Shown here: positions 27,710 through 37,605 of the stretch, in pieces | Position numbering within the stretch: position 1 is the stretch's first letter | How the letters are laid out: each line of letters starts with the position of its first letter | NCBI GenBank assembly: GCA_902602575.1 | Contig: CACKRX010000003.1 | Coordinates: 1 to 41,801, forward strand | DNA: 41,801 bases | Source of the DNA: an uncultured Pelagibacteraceae bacterium | GTDB lineage: Bacteria; Pseudomonadota; Alphaproteobacteria; Pelagibacterales; Pelagibacteraceae | Direction: 5' to 3' | Made by a program: the position numbers and the translations under genes | Notes under the pieces: model-generated | The model's input: the letters and a program-made list of their open reading frames with translations, nothing else | Told to the model about the DNA's origin: nothing | Databases searched by the model: none

Positions 27710-28630
27710 TTAGTCTAATCTTAAAAAATTTTCTGCAAAAATTTCAGCATCAAAAGATTGTAAATCGTCCTCTTTTTCGCCAAGTCCAATTGCAATTATT
27801 GGAAGTTTAAATTTTTTTGCAGCAGCAATTAGTATTCCCCCCTTTGCGGTTCCATCAAGTTTTGTCATAACAAGACCAGTTAAAGGGATAATATTATTAA
27901 ATTCTTTTACTTGATTTATTACATTTTGTCCTGAGGTAGCATCCAAGATTAGAACAACATCATGAGGTGCATTGTTATCCACCTTTTTAACTACATTTGC
28001 AATTTTCTTATACTCATCCATCAGGTTTTTTTTATTCTGCAATCTACCAGCTGTATCTATCAAAACTGTATGAATTTTGTTTTTTTTTGAATATTCCATT
28101 GCCTTAAAAGCCACGGAAGCTGGATCACTTCCTGCCTCTGATTTAATTATTTCGCTTCCAATTTTTTTTGACCAGTTTTCTAATTGATCTATTGCTGCAG
28201 CTCTAAATGTGTCACAAGCAGCTAGTACTGTTTTATAATTATTATTTTGAAATATTTTAGACATTTTCCCAATTGTAGTTGTCTTTCCTACTCCATTGAC
28301 ACCTGAAACTAAAATTGTTCTATTCTCAATGGATTGATGAAAAAAATTTTTATTTTCTAAAGGTTTCATTAATGAGAGAATATATTCTTTAAGAATTTTG
28401 TTAATCTCATCCAGTTTATTTTTACTTGGATCAACTCTGCTATTAGCTATTTGTTGTCTAATCTCTGATGAAGCCTCAACCCCAACGTCTGATTGAATTA
28501 AAAATTCCTCAATTTCTTCTAAGGTTTTATCGTCAATTTCTTTGTTAATTACAATGTCTTTTATACCTTTTGAAAAATTTGACGTAGTTTTTTTTAAACC
28601 ATCCTTAAATTTTTGAAAAATATTAATCAT
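27710..28630 (-). CDS. ftsY: Signal recognition particle receptor FtsY
   Basis: GVNGVGKTTTIGKM, AACDTFRAAAIDQLENW, DTAGRLQNKKNLMDEYKKI, TKLDGTAKGG. Confidence 0.96.
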   Translation of the reverse strand: MINIFQKFKDGLKKTTSNFSKGIKDIVINKEIDDKTLEEIEEFLIQSDVGVEASSEIRQQIANSRVDPSKNKLDEINKILKEYILSLMKPLENKNFFHQSIENRTILVSGVNGVGKTTTIGKMSKIFQNNNYKTVLAACDTFRAAAIDQLENWSKKIGSEIIKSEAGSDPASVAFKAMEYSKKNKIHTVLIDTAGRLQNKKNLMDEYKKIANVVKKVDNNAPHDVVLILDATSGQNVINQVKEFNNIIPLTGLVMTKLDGTAKGGILIAAAKKFKLPIIAIGLGEKEDDLQSFDAEIFAENFLRLD

Positions 28631-29439
28631 AAATTTATATTAATATGTTCAATTTCTGAGACCAAACCTTCCATAATAATGTTTCCTTGTTCATCTTTAT
28701 TAATTTTAATTTTTCCTAATTTAAATTCTATTTCAGTTGGAAATTTTGAAATACCATTAATTTCACCAGCTACAGCAGTTGCACATGCCGCAGTTCCACA
28801 TGCTTTTGTAAGACCAGCTCCTCTTTCCCAGTGCAATACTTTAAAATGATTTTTACTTTGCTCTTTTGCAAAAGTAACATTAACTTTTTCAGGAAATAAT
28901 TCATGATTTTCTAAGATCGGTCCAACTTTTTCAATTTCGATCTTTTCTAATTCGTTTATAAAAAAAATAATGTGGGGATTTCCAACATTAATTGCTGTTC
29001 CTAAAAACTCAATATCACTAACCATAACTTTTATTTTTTTTGTATCAATTTTCTCGCTTAGAGGTATTTGATTCCAATTAGTTTTTGGTTTTCCAATATT
29101 TGTTTGAATCAAATTATTTTTTAATATTTTCGACTCTAATTTTCCTGAAGAAGTTTCAACAGTAATAAAGTTTTTTGAACTTTCTTTTGATAAAAAGCTA
29201 GCTACACATCTAGTTCCATTTCCACATGCTGCAGAGTCCGAGCCATCTGAATTTTTAAAGGTTAGAAATGCATCAAATTTATCACTTTTATTTATAAGAA
29301 TTAGTTGATCACAACCAATATTGCCTCTGTCACAAATTTTTTTTATTTGAGAATTGTTTAGATCATATTTTTTTTCACGTTGATCAATTATGACGAAGTC
29401 ATTTCCAAGTCCATCCATTTTATAAGCTTTAAAATCCAT
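28627..29439 (-). CDS. dapF: Diaminopimelate epimerase
   Basis: MDGLGNDFVIIDQR, NSDGSDSAACGNGTRCVA, ERGAGLTKACGTAACATAVAG. Confidence 0.96.
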   Translation of the reverse strand: MDFKAYKMDGLGNDFVIIDQREKKYDLNNSQIKKICDRGNIGCDQLILINKSDKFDAFLTFKNSDGSDSAACGNGTRCVASFLSKESSKNFITVETSSGKLESKILKNNLIQTNIGKPKTNWNQIPLSEKIDTKKIKVMVSDIEFLGTAINVGNPHIIFFINELEKIEIEKVGPILENHELFPEKVNVTFAKEQSKNHFKVLHWERGAGLTKACGTAACATAVAGEINGISKFPTEIEFKLGKIKINKDEQGNIIMEGLVSEIEHININL

Positions 29440-29461
29440 ATAATAATACTTAACTTATTTA

Positions 29462-29487
29462 TTGACTTTTTGAACCTCTATTATAGT
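29462..29487 (+). promoter_or_regulatory. Candidate sigma70-like promoter for the ffh leader
   Basis: TTGACT (29462..29467) and TATAGT (29482..29487) separated by 14 bp; spacing short, so tentative. Confidence 0.35.
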
Positions 29488-29496
29488 TTCTCACAA

Positions 29497-29591
29497 CTTC
29501 CGCAAAAACAGCATTTTGCGGTGTCTTTGGAAACAAAGAGATCGACACCAGTCAGCGAGGGTTCGCCCACTGGTGCGATTGCTGCTGGAAG
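29497..29591 (+). ncRNA. Structured ffh-leader RNA (cis-regulatory element or processed sRNA)
   Basis: Three consecutive hairpins: CCGCAAAA/TTTTGCGG (29500..29521), TCTTTG-GAAA-CAAAGA (29524..29539), CACCAGT..GGG-TTCG-CCC..ACTGGTG (29546..29575); about 60% GC in 29541..29590 in an otherwise AT-rich window. Confidence 0.75.
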
Positions 29592-29596
29592 AAATT

Positions 29597-30955
29597 ATGT
29601 TTGAAAATTTGACAAATAAATTCGAGGGAATACTCGATACATTTAAAAAGGCGCCATCACTTAATGAAAAACAGGTTGATGAGGGTCTTAAGCTTATTAG
29701 ACAAGCTTTACTAGAGGCAGATGTATCGCTTGAAGTAGTAAAAGATTTTGTAACAAAAGTTAAACCAAAATTATTAGGAAAAGAAATAATAAGATCTACA
29801 GCTCCAGGACAAATGGTTGTTAAAATTGTTCACGATGAGCTTGTTTCATTTTTAGGTGATAGCAATCAAGAAATTAATTTAAAGTCCAATCCACCGGTAA
29901 CAATAATGGTGGTTGGTTTACAAGGTTCAGGAAAAACAACTACAACTGCAAAACTCTCAAAATTTTTAGAAAAAAATAATAAGAAAAAAATTATGATGGT
30001 AAGTTTAGATATTTATAGACCAGCTGCTCAGGAACAACTAAAAATTTTGGGCGAGCAAAATAATATCCAAACCTTGCCAGTTATAAAAGATCAAATTCCA
30101 GCTGACATTTGCAGAAGAGCCCTATCTGCAGCTAATTTAAATGGGTCTGATGTAATTATTTTTGATACAGCAGGAAGAACACAAATAGATCTACAGATGA
30201 TGTCTGAGATAAAACAAATCGAAGAAGTAATAAAACCAACAGAAACTATGCTTGTTGCAGACTCATTAACTGGACAAGTAGCCGCGAGTGTTGCTAAAGA
30301 ATTTTCTAATACAGTAAAGGTTACTGGAATAATATTAACTCGAGCTGATGGTGATGGTAGAGGTGGAGCTGCATTAAGCATGAAACATATTGCCAATGTT
30401 CCAATTAAATTTTTAGGAATTGGAGAAAAAATAGAAAATTTTGAAAGTTTTCATCCTGATAGAATTGCTAACAGAATTCTAGGAATGGGGGATATCGTAT
30501 CTCTTGTAGAAAAAGCAGCAGACGAAATTGACGAGGAAAAACTCAAAGAAACTGAAGAGAGTTTAAAGAAAGGTCAGTTTTCTTTAGAAGATTATCTTTC
30601 ACAATTAAGACAAATGAAAAAAATGGGAGGACTAGAGGGTGTGATGTCTTTTTTACCTGGAGTTTCAAAAATAAAATCTCAAATGGACCAAGCTGGTGTT
30701 GACGAAAAAATAATTACACAAAATGAAGCGGTAATACTTTCAATGACTAAAAAAGAAAGAGAAAATCCAAAAATTATCGATGGTTCAAGAAAAAAAAGAA
30801 TTGCTAATGGCTCTGGAACAGATATTGCCACTATCAATAAATTGTTAAAACAATTTAAAATGATGTCTGACATGATGAAAAAGATGTCAAAAGGAAATAC
30901 AAAAGGCTTAATGGAAAAAGGAATTCCACCTGAGCTATTCAATCAACTTAAATAA
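29597..30955 (+). CDS. ffh: Signal recognition particle protein Ffh (start at ATG 29597, not 29516)
   Basis: [19 protein letters not shown] start; [39 protein letters not shown]-terminal M domain. Confidence 0.96.
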   Translation: MFENLTNKFEGILDTFKKAPSLNEKQVDEGLKLIRQALLEADVSLEVVKDFVTKVKPKLLGKEIIRSTAPGQMVVKIVHDELVSFLGDSNQEINLKSNPPVTIMVVGLQGSGKTTTTAKLSKFLEKNNKKKIMMVSLDIYRPAAQEQLKILGEQNNIQTLPVIKDQIPADICRRALSAANLNGSDVIIFDTAGRTQIDLQMMSEIKQIEEVIKPTETMLVADSLTGQVAASVAKEFSNTVKVTGIILTRADGDGRGGAALSMKHIANVPIKFLGIGEKIENFESFHPDRIANRILGMGDIVSLVEKAADEIDEEKLKETEESLKKGQFSLEDYLSQLRQMKKMGGLEGVMSFLPGVSKIKSQMDQAGVDEKIITQNEAVILSMTKKERENPKIIDGSRKKRIANGSGTDIATINKLLKQFKMMSDMMKKMSKGNTKGLMEKGIPPELFNQLK

Positions 30956-30968
30956 AAAGGAGAAACAA

Positions 30969-31448
30969 ATGTTAAAGTTAAGATTATCAATGGGAGGAAC
31001 AAAAAAAAGACCAGTTTATAAAATTGTGGTTGCAGACAGCAGATTCCCAAGAGACGGGAGATTTATAGAAAAATTAGGTTTTTTTAATCCTCTAATGCCA
31101 AAAGAAAAAAAGGAAAGAGTTGGATTGCAGTCAGAAAGAATAAAGTACTGGCTTAGCCAAGGAGCAAAGCCGACAACTAGAGTTGCTCGATTACTTGGAG
31201 AAAATAATTTAATGGAAATGCCTAAACCAGGAAATAATCCAAAGAAAGCTATTCCAAAAAAAGACAGAAAGAAAGATGCTTCTGAAGCACCAAAAGAAGA
31301 AAAGAAAGCAGAGGCCCCTAAGGAAGAGAAAAAAGCTGATGCACCAAAAGAAGAAAAGAAAGCAGAGGCCCCTAAGGAAGAGAAAAAAGCTGATGCACCA
31401 AAAGAAGAAAAGAAAGCAGAGGCCCCTAAGGAAGAGAAGAAAAAATAA
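30969..31448 (+). CDS. rpsP: Ribosomal protein S16 with Lys/Glu-rich repetitive C-terminal extension
   Basis: [41 protein letters not shown] core; tail of ([18 protein letters not shown])n. Confidence 0.96.
   Translation: MLKLRLSMGGTKKRPVYKIVVADSRFPRDGRFIEKLGFFNPLMPKEKKERVGLQSERIKYWLSQGAKPTTRVARLLGENNLMEMPKPGNNPKKAIPKKDRKKDASEAPKEEKKAEAPKEEKKADAPKEEKKAEAPKEEKKADAPKEEKKAEAPKEEKKK
31287..31448 (+). repeat. Tandem in-frame 54-bp direct repeat, three copies, in rpsP 3' end
   Basis: 31287..31340, 31341..31394 and 31395..31448 share gcaccaaaagaagaaaagaaagcagaggcccctaaggaagaga; third copy diverges at the stop. Confidence 0.95.
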
Positions 31449-31450
31449 CT

Positions 31451-32137
31451 ATGTTTCAAGCGAAAATTTTTACTTTGTATCCTGAATATTTTCCAGGACC
31501 TTTCGAAATAGGTATTTGCAAAAAAGCTTTTGAAAAAAAGCTTTGGGATTTAAAACTTATAAATATTAGGGATTACGCAGATGATAAACATAAAACTGTT
31601 GATGATACTCCATATGGCGGTGGTGTAGGCATGCTAATGAGACCAGATGTAGTAGCAAAATCTTTGGACGCAAATTTGGATGAAAAAGAAACAGTTTATT
31701 ATCTAACACCAAAAGGTAAAATTTTTAATCAAGATATTGCAAAGGATATTGTTAAAAAAAACAAAGTTAATATTTTATGTGGGCACTTCGAGGGAGTTGA
31801 TCAACGAGTCCTAGACTCAAGAAATGTAGAGGAGATAAGTATAGGTGACTTTATCCTTTCTGGAGGAGAGATGGCTTCTTTTGTTGTTTTAGACACAGTT
31901 TTAAGATTAGTGCCTGGAGTATTAGGAAATCTAAATTCTACAAAAGATGAAAGTTTTGAAAATGGGCTATTGGAGTATCCACAATATACCAAACCTCAAA
32001 TATGGGAGAAATTAAGTGTTCCTGACATACTTTTATCTGGAGATCATAATAAAATTAAAAGCTGGCGTTTATCACAATCTGAGGCTATAACACGGCACCG
32101 AAGACCAGATTTATGGCAGAAATATAAAAAGGATTAA
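31451..32137 (+). CDS. trmD: tRNA (guanine-N1)-methyltransferase
   Basis: [62 protein letters not shown]. Confidence 0.96.
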   Translation: MFQAKIFTLYPEYFPGPFEIGICKKAFEKKLWDLKLINIRDYADDKHKTVDDTPYGGGVGMLMRPDVVAKSLDANLDEKETVYYLTPKGKIFNQDIAKDIVKKNKVNILCGHFEGVDQRVLDSRNVEEISIGDFILSGGEMASFVVLDTVLRLVPGVLGNLNSTKDESFENGLLEYPQYTKPQIWEKLSVPDILLSGDHNKIKSWRLSQSEAITRHRRPDLWQKYKKD

Positions 32138-32139
32138 AA

Positions 32140-32688
32140 TTGCAAAATTTAAACATGAAAAATATAGAAGACATAAATAAAGCAAACGTTAAAAAAATTT
32201 CAGCTGAAAAAAAACTCCCAGAGTTTTTTCCAGGAGATATTATAAAAGTTGGTGTAAAAATTACTGAAGGGAAAAGAGATAGAATTCAGTATTTTGAAGG
32301 TGTTTGCATAGCAAAGAAAAATAGAGACTTAAATTCATCCTTTACAGTTAGAAAAATTTCTTTTGGAGAGGGTGTTGAGAGAACCTTTGCTCTTTATAGT
32401 CCAATAGTTGATACAATCAAAGTTATAAGATCTGGCAAAGTAAGACGTGCAAAATTATACTATCTAAGAGAAAGAACCGGTAAATCAGCAAGGATTGCCG
32501 AAAAAATCAAAAAGAAAATTGGTATTGATATTGAGGCTAAACCTGAGCAAGTTACAGAAGAAAATGTGTTACCAGCATTAGAACAAAAGAATACTGAGGA
32601 AAAAGCTGAAACAAAAGTCGCTGAGACACCCAATAAACTTGAAGAGAAAAAAGAAGATAGTAAGATTTCTACTGAATTAAAAAAATAA
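32140..32688 (+). CDS. rplS: Ribosomal protein L19 with charged C-terminal extension
   Basis: [69 protein letters not shown]. Confidence 0.96.
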   Translation: MQNLNMKNIEDINKANVKKISAEKKLPEFFPGDIIKVGVKITEGKRDRIQYFEGVCIAKKNRDLNSSFTVRKISFGEGVERTFALYSPIVDTIKVIRSGKVRRAKLYYLRERTGKSARIAEKIKKKIGIDIEAKPEQVTEENVLPALEQKNTEEKAETKVAETPNKLEEKKEDSKISTELKK

Positions 32689-32699
32689 TCTTTTTTTAA

Positions 32700-34103
32700 A
32701 TGCCAAAGACTTTATACGATAAAATCTGGAGTGATCACCTAGTCCACCAACAGGATGATGGAACATCTTTACTATTTGTGGACAGACATTTGATACATGA
32801 GGTGACTAGCCCACAAGCTTTTGAAGGACTTAGAAATAGTAAAAGAGACGTAAGACATCCAAACTTAACCCTTGCTGTTGTTGATCATAATATACCTACA
32901 ACTGATAGATCTAAAGGAATCGATGACAACGACTCTAGAATTCAAGTAGAAACACTTGAAAAAAATTGCAAAGATTTTGATATCAAACTTTTTGGAATGA
33001 ATGATAAAAGACAAGGAATAGTTCATATAGTAGGACCTGAGCAAGGCTTTACTCAACCAGGAACAGTTATTGTTTGCGGAGACAGTCACACCGCAACTCA
33101 CGGCGCTTTTGGGGCCTTAGCTTTTGGAATAGGAACTTCAGAAGTTGAACACGTTTTAGCAACACAAACTCTAGTTCAGAAAAAAGCAAAGAATTTTAGA
33201 ATTAATGTTAATGGAAAACTTCCTTTAGGAGTAACTTCAAAAGATGTAATTCTTCAAATTATTGGAAAAATAGGAACAGCTGGAGGAACGGGATGTGTAT
33301 TAGAATATGCTGGTTCAGTCATATCAAATCTTTCTGTCGAACAGAGAATGACTATTTGTAACATGTCTATAGAGGGTGGAGCTAGAGCAGGATTAATTCA
33401 ACCCGACGAAAAGATTTTTAATTATCTAAAAGATAGACCAATGTCTCCAAAAAAAGAAAACTGGGAAAAAGCACTTGATTATTGGAGTAAATTAAAAAGT
33501 GATAGCGATGCAAAATTTGATAAAGAAATTAATTTAAAAGGTGATGAAATAGCACCTATGGTTACATGGGGAACTTCACCCGAGGACGTAGTTTCAATTA
33601 ATGGAAAAATCCCTAATCCAGAAAATGAAAAAAATATTGATAAAAAGAATTCAATAAATAGATCTCTTAATTATATGGGGCTTAAACCTGATGTGAAAGT
33701 TCAAGACATTAAAATTGATAAAGTTTTTATAGGAAGTTGTACGAATGGAAGAATTGAGGACCTGAGAGAAGCTGCACAAATATTAAAGAATAAGAAGAAA
33801 GCTTCACATGTGCATGGAATGGTAGTACCTGGTTCTGGTTTAGTTAAAGAACAAGCTGAGCAAGAAGGTCTAGATAAAATATTCATAGAGTCCGGTTTTG
33901 AATGGAGAGAGCCAGGATGCTCAATGTGTTTAGCGATGAATGCTGATAAATTAAAACCTCAAGAAAGATGTGCGTCCACTTCGAATAGAAACTTCGAAGG
34001 AAGACAGGGAAGAGGAGGAAGAACCCATTTAGTAAGTCCAGGTATGGCAGCTGCCGCAGCTATTGCTGGAAATCTAGATGATGTTAGAAAATATCAAAAC
34101 TAA
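32700..34103 (+). CDS. leuC: 3-isopropylmalate dehydratase large subunit
   Basis: [57 protein letters not shown]. Confidence 0.97.
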   Translation: MPKTLYDKIWSDHLVHQQDDGTSLLFVDRHLIHEVTSPQAFEGLRNSKRDVRHPNLTLAVVDHNIPTTDRSKGIDDNDSRIQVETLEKNCKDFDIKLFGMNDKRQGIVHIVGPEQGFTQPGTVIVCGDSHTATHGAFGALAFGIGTSEVEHVLATQTLVQKKAKNFRINVNGKLPLGVTSKDVILQIIGKIGTAGGTGCVLEYAGSVISNLSVEQRMTICNMSIEGGARAGLIQPDEKIFNYLKDRPMSPKKENWEKALDYWSKLKSDSDAKFDKEINLKGDEIAPMVTWGTSPEDVVSINGKIPNPENEKNIDKKNSINRSLNYMGLKPDVKVQDIKIDKVFIGSCTNGRIEDLREAAQILKNKKKASHVHGMVVPGSGLVKEQAEQEGLDKIFIESGFEWREPGCSMCLAMNADKLKPQERCASTSNRNFEGRQGRGGRTHLVSPGMAAAAAIAGNLDDVRKYQN

Positions 34104-34708
34104 TGAAAAAGTTCACCTTACTTAAAAGCATTCCAGCTTATTTACCGATTGTAAATATAGATACGGATATGATTATTCCTAAACAGTTTTTAAAAACCAT
34201 TAAAAGAACAGGATTAGGAAAAAACTTATTTCATGAAATGAGGTACGATGATGATGGAAAAAATATCGATAATTTCATATTAAACAAATCCCCGTACAAT
34301 AATTCAAAAATTTTAATAGCTGGAAATAATTTTGGCTGCGGATCGTCGAGAGAACATGCTCCATGGGCACTTTTAGACTTTGGAATAACATGTGTAATAA
34401 GCTCAAGCTATGCAGACATTTTCTATAATAATTGTTTTAAAAATGGTATTTTACCGATAATTCTCGATGAAGAAAAAATAAAAGAGTTAGCTGAATATTC
34501 AAAGAGAAAAGAAGAAATTGAAATTGATTTAAAAGAAGAAAAAATTCTTTTTGGAAATAATGAATTAAAATTTAAAATAGATCCTTTTAAAAAGAAATGC
34601 TTGATTGAAGGTCTAGATGATATTGATTTATCATTAGAAAAATCATCACATATTAACGAATTCGAAAAAAAGGTTCAGTCAGCAAGGCCTTGGATTTTTA
34701 ATGATTAA
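34103..34708 (+). CDS. leuD: 3-isopropylmalate dehydratase small subunit
   Basis: [37 protein letters not shown]. Confidence 0.97.
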   Translation: MKKFTLLKSIPAYLPIVNIDTDMIIPKQFLKTIKRTGLGKNLFHEMRYDDDGKNIDNFILNKSPYNNSKILIAGNNFGCGSSREHAPWALLDFGITCVISSSYADIFYNNCFKNGILPIILDEEKIKELAEYSKRKEEIEIDLKEEKILFGNNELKFKIDPFKKKCLIEGLDDIDLSLEKSSHINEFEKKVQSARPWIFND

Positions 34709-35810
34709 AGTTAAAAAAAGAAAAATTCTTCTTTTACCAGGAGATGGAATAGGTCCAGAGGTTATCGCGGAAGTTAAAAAAATTATTCAGTGGTTTAACA
34801 AAAACAAATCCCTAGATTTTGAAATTGATGAAGATCTTGTTGGTGGAGCAGCATATGATAAATACAAGACACCCATAACAGATGAAGTGTTTTATAAAGC
34901 TTTAGAGAGTGAAGCAGTAATACTTGGTGCTGTAGGAGGACCTAAATGGGACAAGTTAGAATTCTCAAAAAAACCTGAAAGAGCTCTTCTTAAACTTAGA
35001 AAAGAACTAAAACTTTTTGCTAATTTAAGACCTGCTATTTGTTTTAAGCAATTAGTGGACGCTTCAAGTTTAAAACCAGAAATTGTTTCAGGTTTAGATA
35101 TAATGATTGTAAGAGAACTAACCGGTGGAATATATTTTGGGGAGCCGAGAGGGATCAAACCGATAGATAATGGTGAGCGAAAAGGAATTAATACCCATAC
35201 TTATACTACAAAAGAAATTGAAAGAGTTGCGCGAGTTGCTTTTGATTTAGCTAAAAAAAGAGGCAATAAAGTTACATCGTGTGAAAAATCTAATGTGATG
35301 GAAGCAGGTCAGCTTTGGAAAGAAGAAGTTCAAATTTTACATGACAAAGAATATAAAGAAGTAGAGCTAACTCATATGTTAGCAGATAATTGTGCTATGC
35401 AGTTATTAAGAAATCCAAAACAATTTGATGTAATCGTAACTGATAATTTATTTGGAGATATTCTATCAGACGAAGCTGCAATGTTGACAGGCTCTTTAGG
35501 TTTATTACCGTCTGCATCATTAGGAGCTAAAGACAAAGATGGAAATATGAGATCGATGTATGAACCTGTGCATGGTTCAGCTCCTGATATAACTGGCAAA
35601 GGTATTGCAAATCCTATTGCAACTATATTAAGTTTTTCAATGGCGTTAAAATATTCATTAAATTTAGACAAAGAATCTAAAGCCTTAGATAGCGCTGTTC
35701 AAAAGGTATTAGATGATGGATTAAGGACAAAAGATATTATTTCTAAGGGAAAAAAAGAAGTTTCTACTTCAGAGATGGGAGATGCGATTATTGCGTGTTT
35801 GCAAAAATAA
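34701..35810 (+). CDS. leuB: 3-isopropylmalate dehydrogenase
   Basis: [66 protein letters not shown]. Confidence 0.97.
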   Translation: MIKVKKRKILLLPGDGIGPEVIAEVKKIIQWFNKNKSLDFEIDEDLVGGAAYDKYKTPITDEVFYKALESEAVILGAVGGPKWDKLEFSKKPERALLKLRKELKLFANLRPAICFKQLVDASSLKPEIVSGLDIMIVRELTGGIYFGEPRGIKPIDNGERKGINTHTYTTKEIERVARVAFDLAKKRGNKVTSCEKSNVMEAGQLWKEEVQILHDKEYKEVELTHMLADNCAMQLLRNPKQFDVIVTDNLFGDILSDEAAMLTGSLGLLPSASLGAKDKDGNMRSMYEPVHGSAPDITGKGIANPIATILSFSMALKYSLNLDKESKALDSAVQKVLDDGLRTKDIISKGKKEVSTSEMGDAIIACLQK

Positions 35811-35844
35811 ATAAATTAACTTACCTTAGATAATTAGAAAAAAT

Positions 35845-37605
35845 ATGACTATTTATATTGCACCAGTTGAAGAAATGATGTTCCTCTTTGATAATCTTAA
35901 AGATAATCAAAGATATAAAGAAATTGAAAAATACAAAGAAATTAATTCGGAACTTGTTAAAGGAATTTTAGAGGAAGCAGCAAAAATAAACCAAGAGCTT
36001 ATTTTACCATTAGCTAAAGCAGGAGATGAAAATCCTTGCGTATATGAAAATGGAGTTGTGAGAACACCTCCAGGCTATAAAGAAGTTTATAAAAAATTTA
36101 TAGAAGATGGCTGGACTTCCCTCTCTTGTGACCCAAAATATGGTGGTCAGGGCATTCCAAAAACTGTAAGTACTTTTTTTGAGGAAATGCTGTCGTCGTC
36201 AAGTCTAGCATTTAAATTATATAGCGAACTTAGTATTGGGGCTTATAATTGTATACTTACTCATGCTGAGCAAAACATAAAAGATAAATTTCTTCCTAAA
36301 ATTGTAGAGGGAAAATGGAGTGGGACAATGTGTTTAACAGAACCACAGTGTGGAACTGATTTAGGTTTATTAAAAACTAAAGCAGTATCAAAAGGTGATG
36401 GAACCTATGAAATAACTGGACAAAAAATTTTTATCACTTCTGGAGACCATGATTTAACAGAAAATATAATTCATTTAGTTTTAGCAAGAACAACAGACGC
36501 ACCAAAAGGAACAAAGGGAATAAGTTTATTTCTAGTACCAAAATTTGAGGTCAGTGACGATGGAGTTATAGGTTCTAGAAATGGAGTGAGTACAAACTCA
36601 ATTGAGAGCAAGATGGGAATTAAAGGTTCACCAACTTGTGTTCTAAATTTTGAAAATTCAAAAGGTATTATGATTGGACCTGAAAACAAAGGTTTGAACT
36701 CTATGTTCACAATGATGAATTTAGAAAGAATTGTAGTTGGTGTTCAAGGTTTAGGAATTGCAGAAACTGCTTATCAAAACGCTGTTGCATATTCAAAAGA
36801 GAGAAAGCAAGGAAAAGCAAACAACAGTAAAAATGGAGAAACAGATTTAATTATCAAACATGCAGACATAAGACGAAGTCTAATGAATATGAAATCAATT
36901 ATTGAAGGCCAAAGGTCTTTTGCTTTCTGGTTGTCTCAGCAAATTGATGTAAGTTTATCTCATGATGATAAAGATGTAAGAAATGATGCATCAAATATGG
37001 TCGCATTACTTACTCCAGTAATAAAATCATTTTTTACAGATAATGGTGTAGAAATTACCAATGATGCAATTCAGGTATTTGGTGGATACGGCTATACAAA
37101 AGATCAAGGAATAGAACAATTATTTAGAGATAACAGGATAACACCAATTTATGAAGGTACAAACTCTGTACAAGCAATTGATCTTGTTTACCGAAAAATT
37201 TCTTCGGAGGGCATATTTGAAAACTTCATAAAATCAATGGACAATGAAATCAAAAATTATAAAAACGAAAAAAACCTAGAGAGTTTTTTAAACATCTTTG
37301 AAAAATATAAAGAAATCTTGGTATCTTTTACAAAGTGGATGAGAGAAAAAATCAATTCAAACAAAGATGATGCAAGTGCAGCATGCAACGATTATTTAAA
37401 AGTATTGGGTTACACAGCCTTAGCTTTTGCTTGGATTAAAACTTTAAAAATAAGTTTTGAAAAACAAAATTTAAATAAAGAGTTCTATGAAGATAAAATA
37501 AATACAGGAAAGTATTATTTTGAAAAAATTTTACCAAGAGCACAGTCTCATTATGTTGTTGGAACAAGTGGAAGCCACACAACTATGAATGCTAAATTTA
37601 ATTAA
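35845..37605 (+). CDS. dmdC: Acyl-CoA dehydrogenase, probable DmdC-like 3-methylmercaptopropionyl-CoA dehydrogenase
   Basis: Long (586 aa) ACAD, GTMCLTEPQCGTDLGLLKTKA, ITGQKIFITSGDHDLTENI, QVFGGYGYTKDQGIEQLFRDNRI; cluster context with dmdA. Confidence 0.78.
   Translation: MTIYIAPVEEMMFLFDNLKDNQRYKEIEKYKEINSELVKGILEEAAKINQELILPLAKAGDENPCVYENGVVRTPPGYKEVYKKFIEDGWTSLSCDPKYGGQGIPKTVSTFFEEMLSSSSLAFKLYSELSIGAYNCILTHAEQNIKDKFLPKIVEGKWSGTMCLTEPQCGTDLGLLKTKAVSKGDGTYEITGQKIFITSGDHDLTENIIHLVLARTTDAPKGTKGISLFLVPKFEVSDDGVIGSRNGVSTNSIESKMGIKGSPTCVLNFENSKGIMIGPENKGLNSMFTMMNLERIVVGVQGLGIAETAYQNAVAYSKERKQGKANNSKNGETDLIIKHADIRRSLMNMKSIIEGQRSFAFWLSQQIDVSLSHDDKDVRNDASNMVALLTPVIKSFFTDNGVEITNDAIQVFGGYGYTKDQGIEQLFRDNRITPIYEGTNSVQAIDLVYRKISSEGIFENFIKSMDNEIKNYKNEKNLESFLNIFEKYKEILVSFTKWMREKINSNKDDASAACNDYLKVLGYTALAFAWIKTLKISFEKQNLNKEFYEDKINTGKYYFEKILPRAQSHYVVGTSGSHTTMNAKFN

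Noticed and set aside
29546-29575. tRNA-like or 4.5S SRP RNA reading of the GGTTCG-containing GC-rich segment
   Set aside because: No cloverleaf or CCA-adjacent acceptor stem, and the conserved SRP domain IV motif (GGAAGGAAGCAGC type) is not recognisable
31287-31448. Possible CRISPR-like direct repeats
   Set aside because: Units are contiguous, in frame and coding, with no spacers and no cas genes
31016-31459. 147-aa minus-strand ORF ([10 protein letters not shown] repeats) opposite rpsP
   Set aside because: Mirror of the rpsP tandem repeat on the antisense strand; low complexity, no independent support
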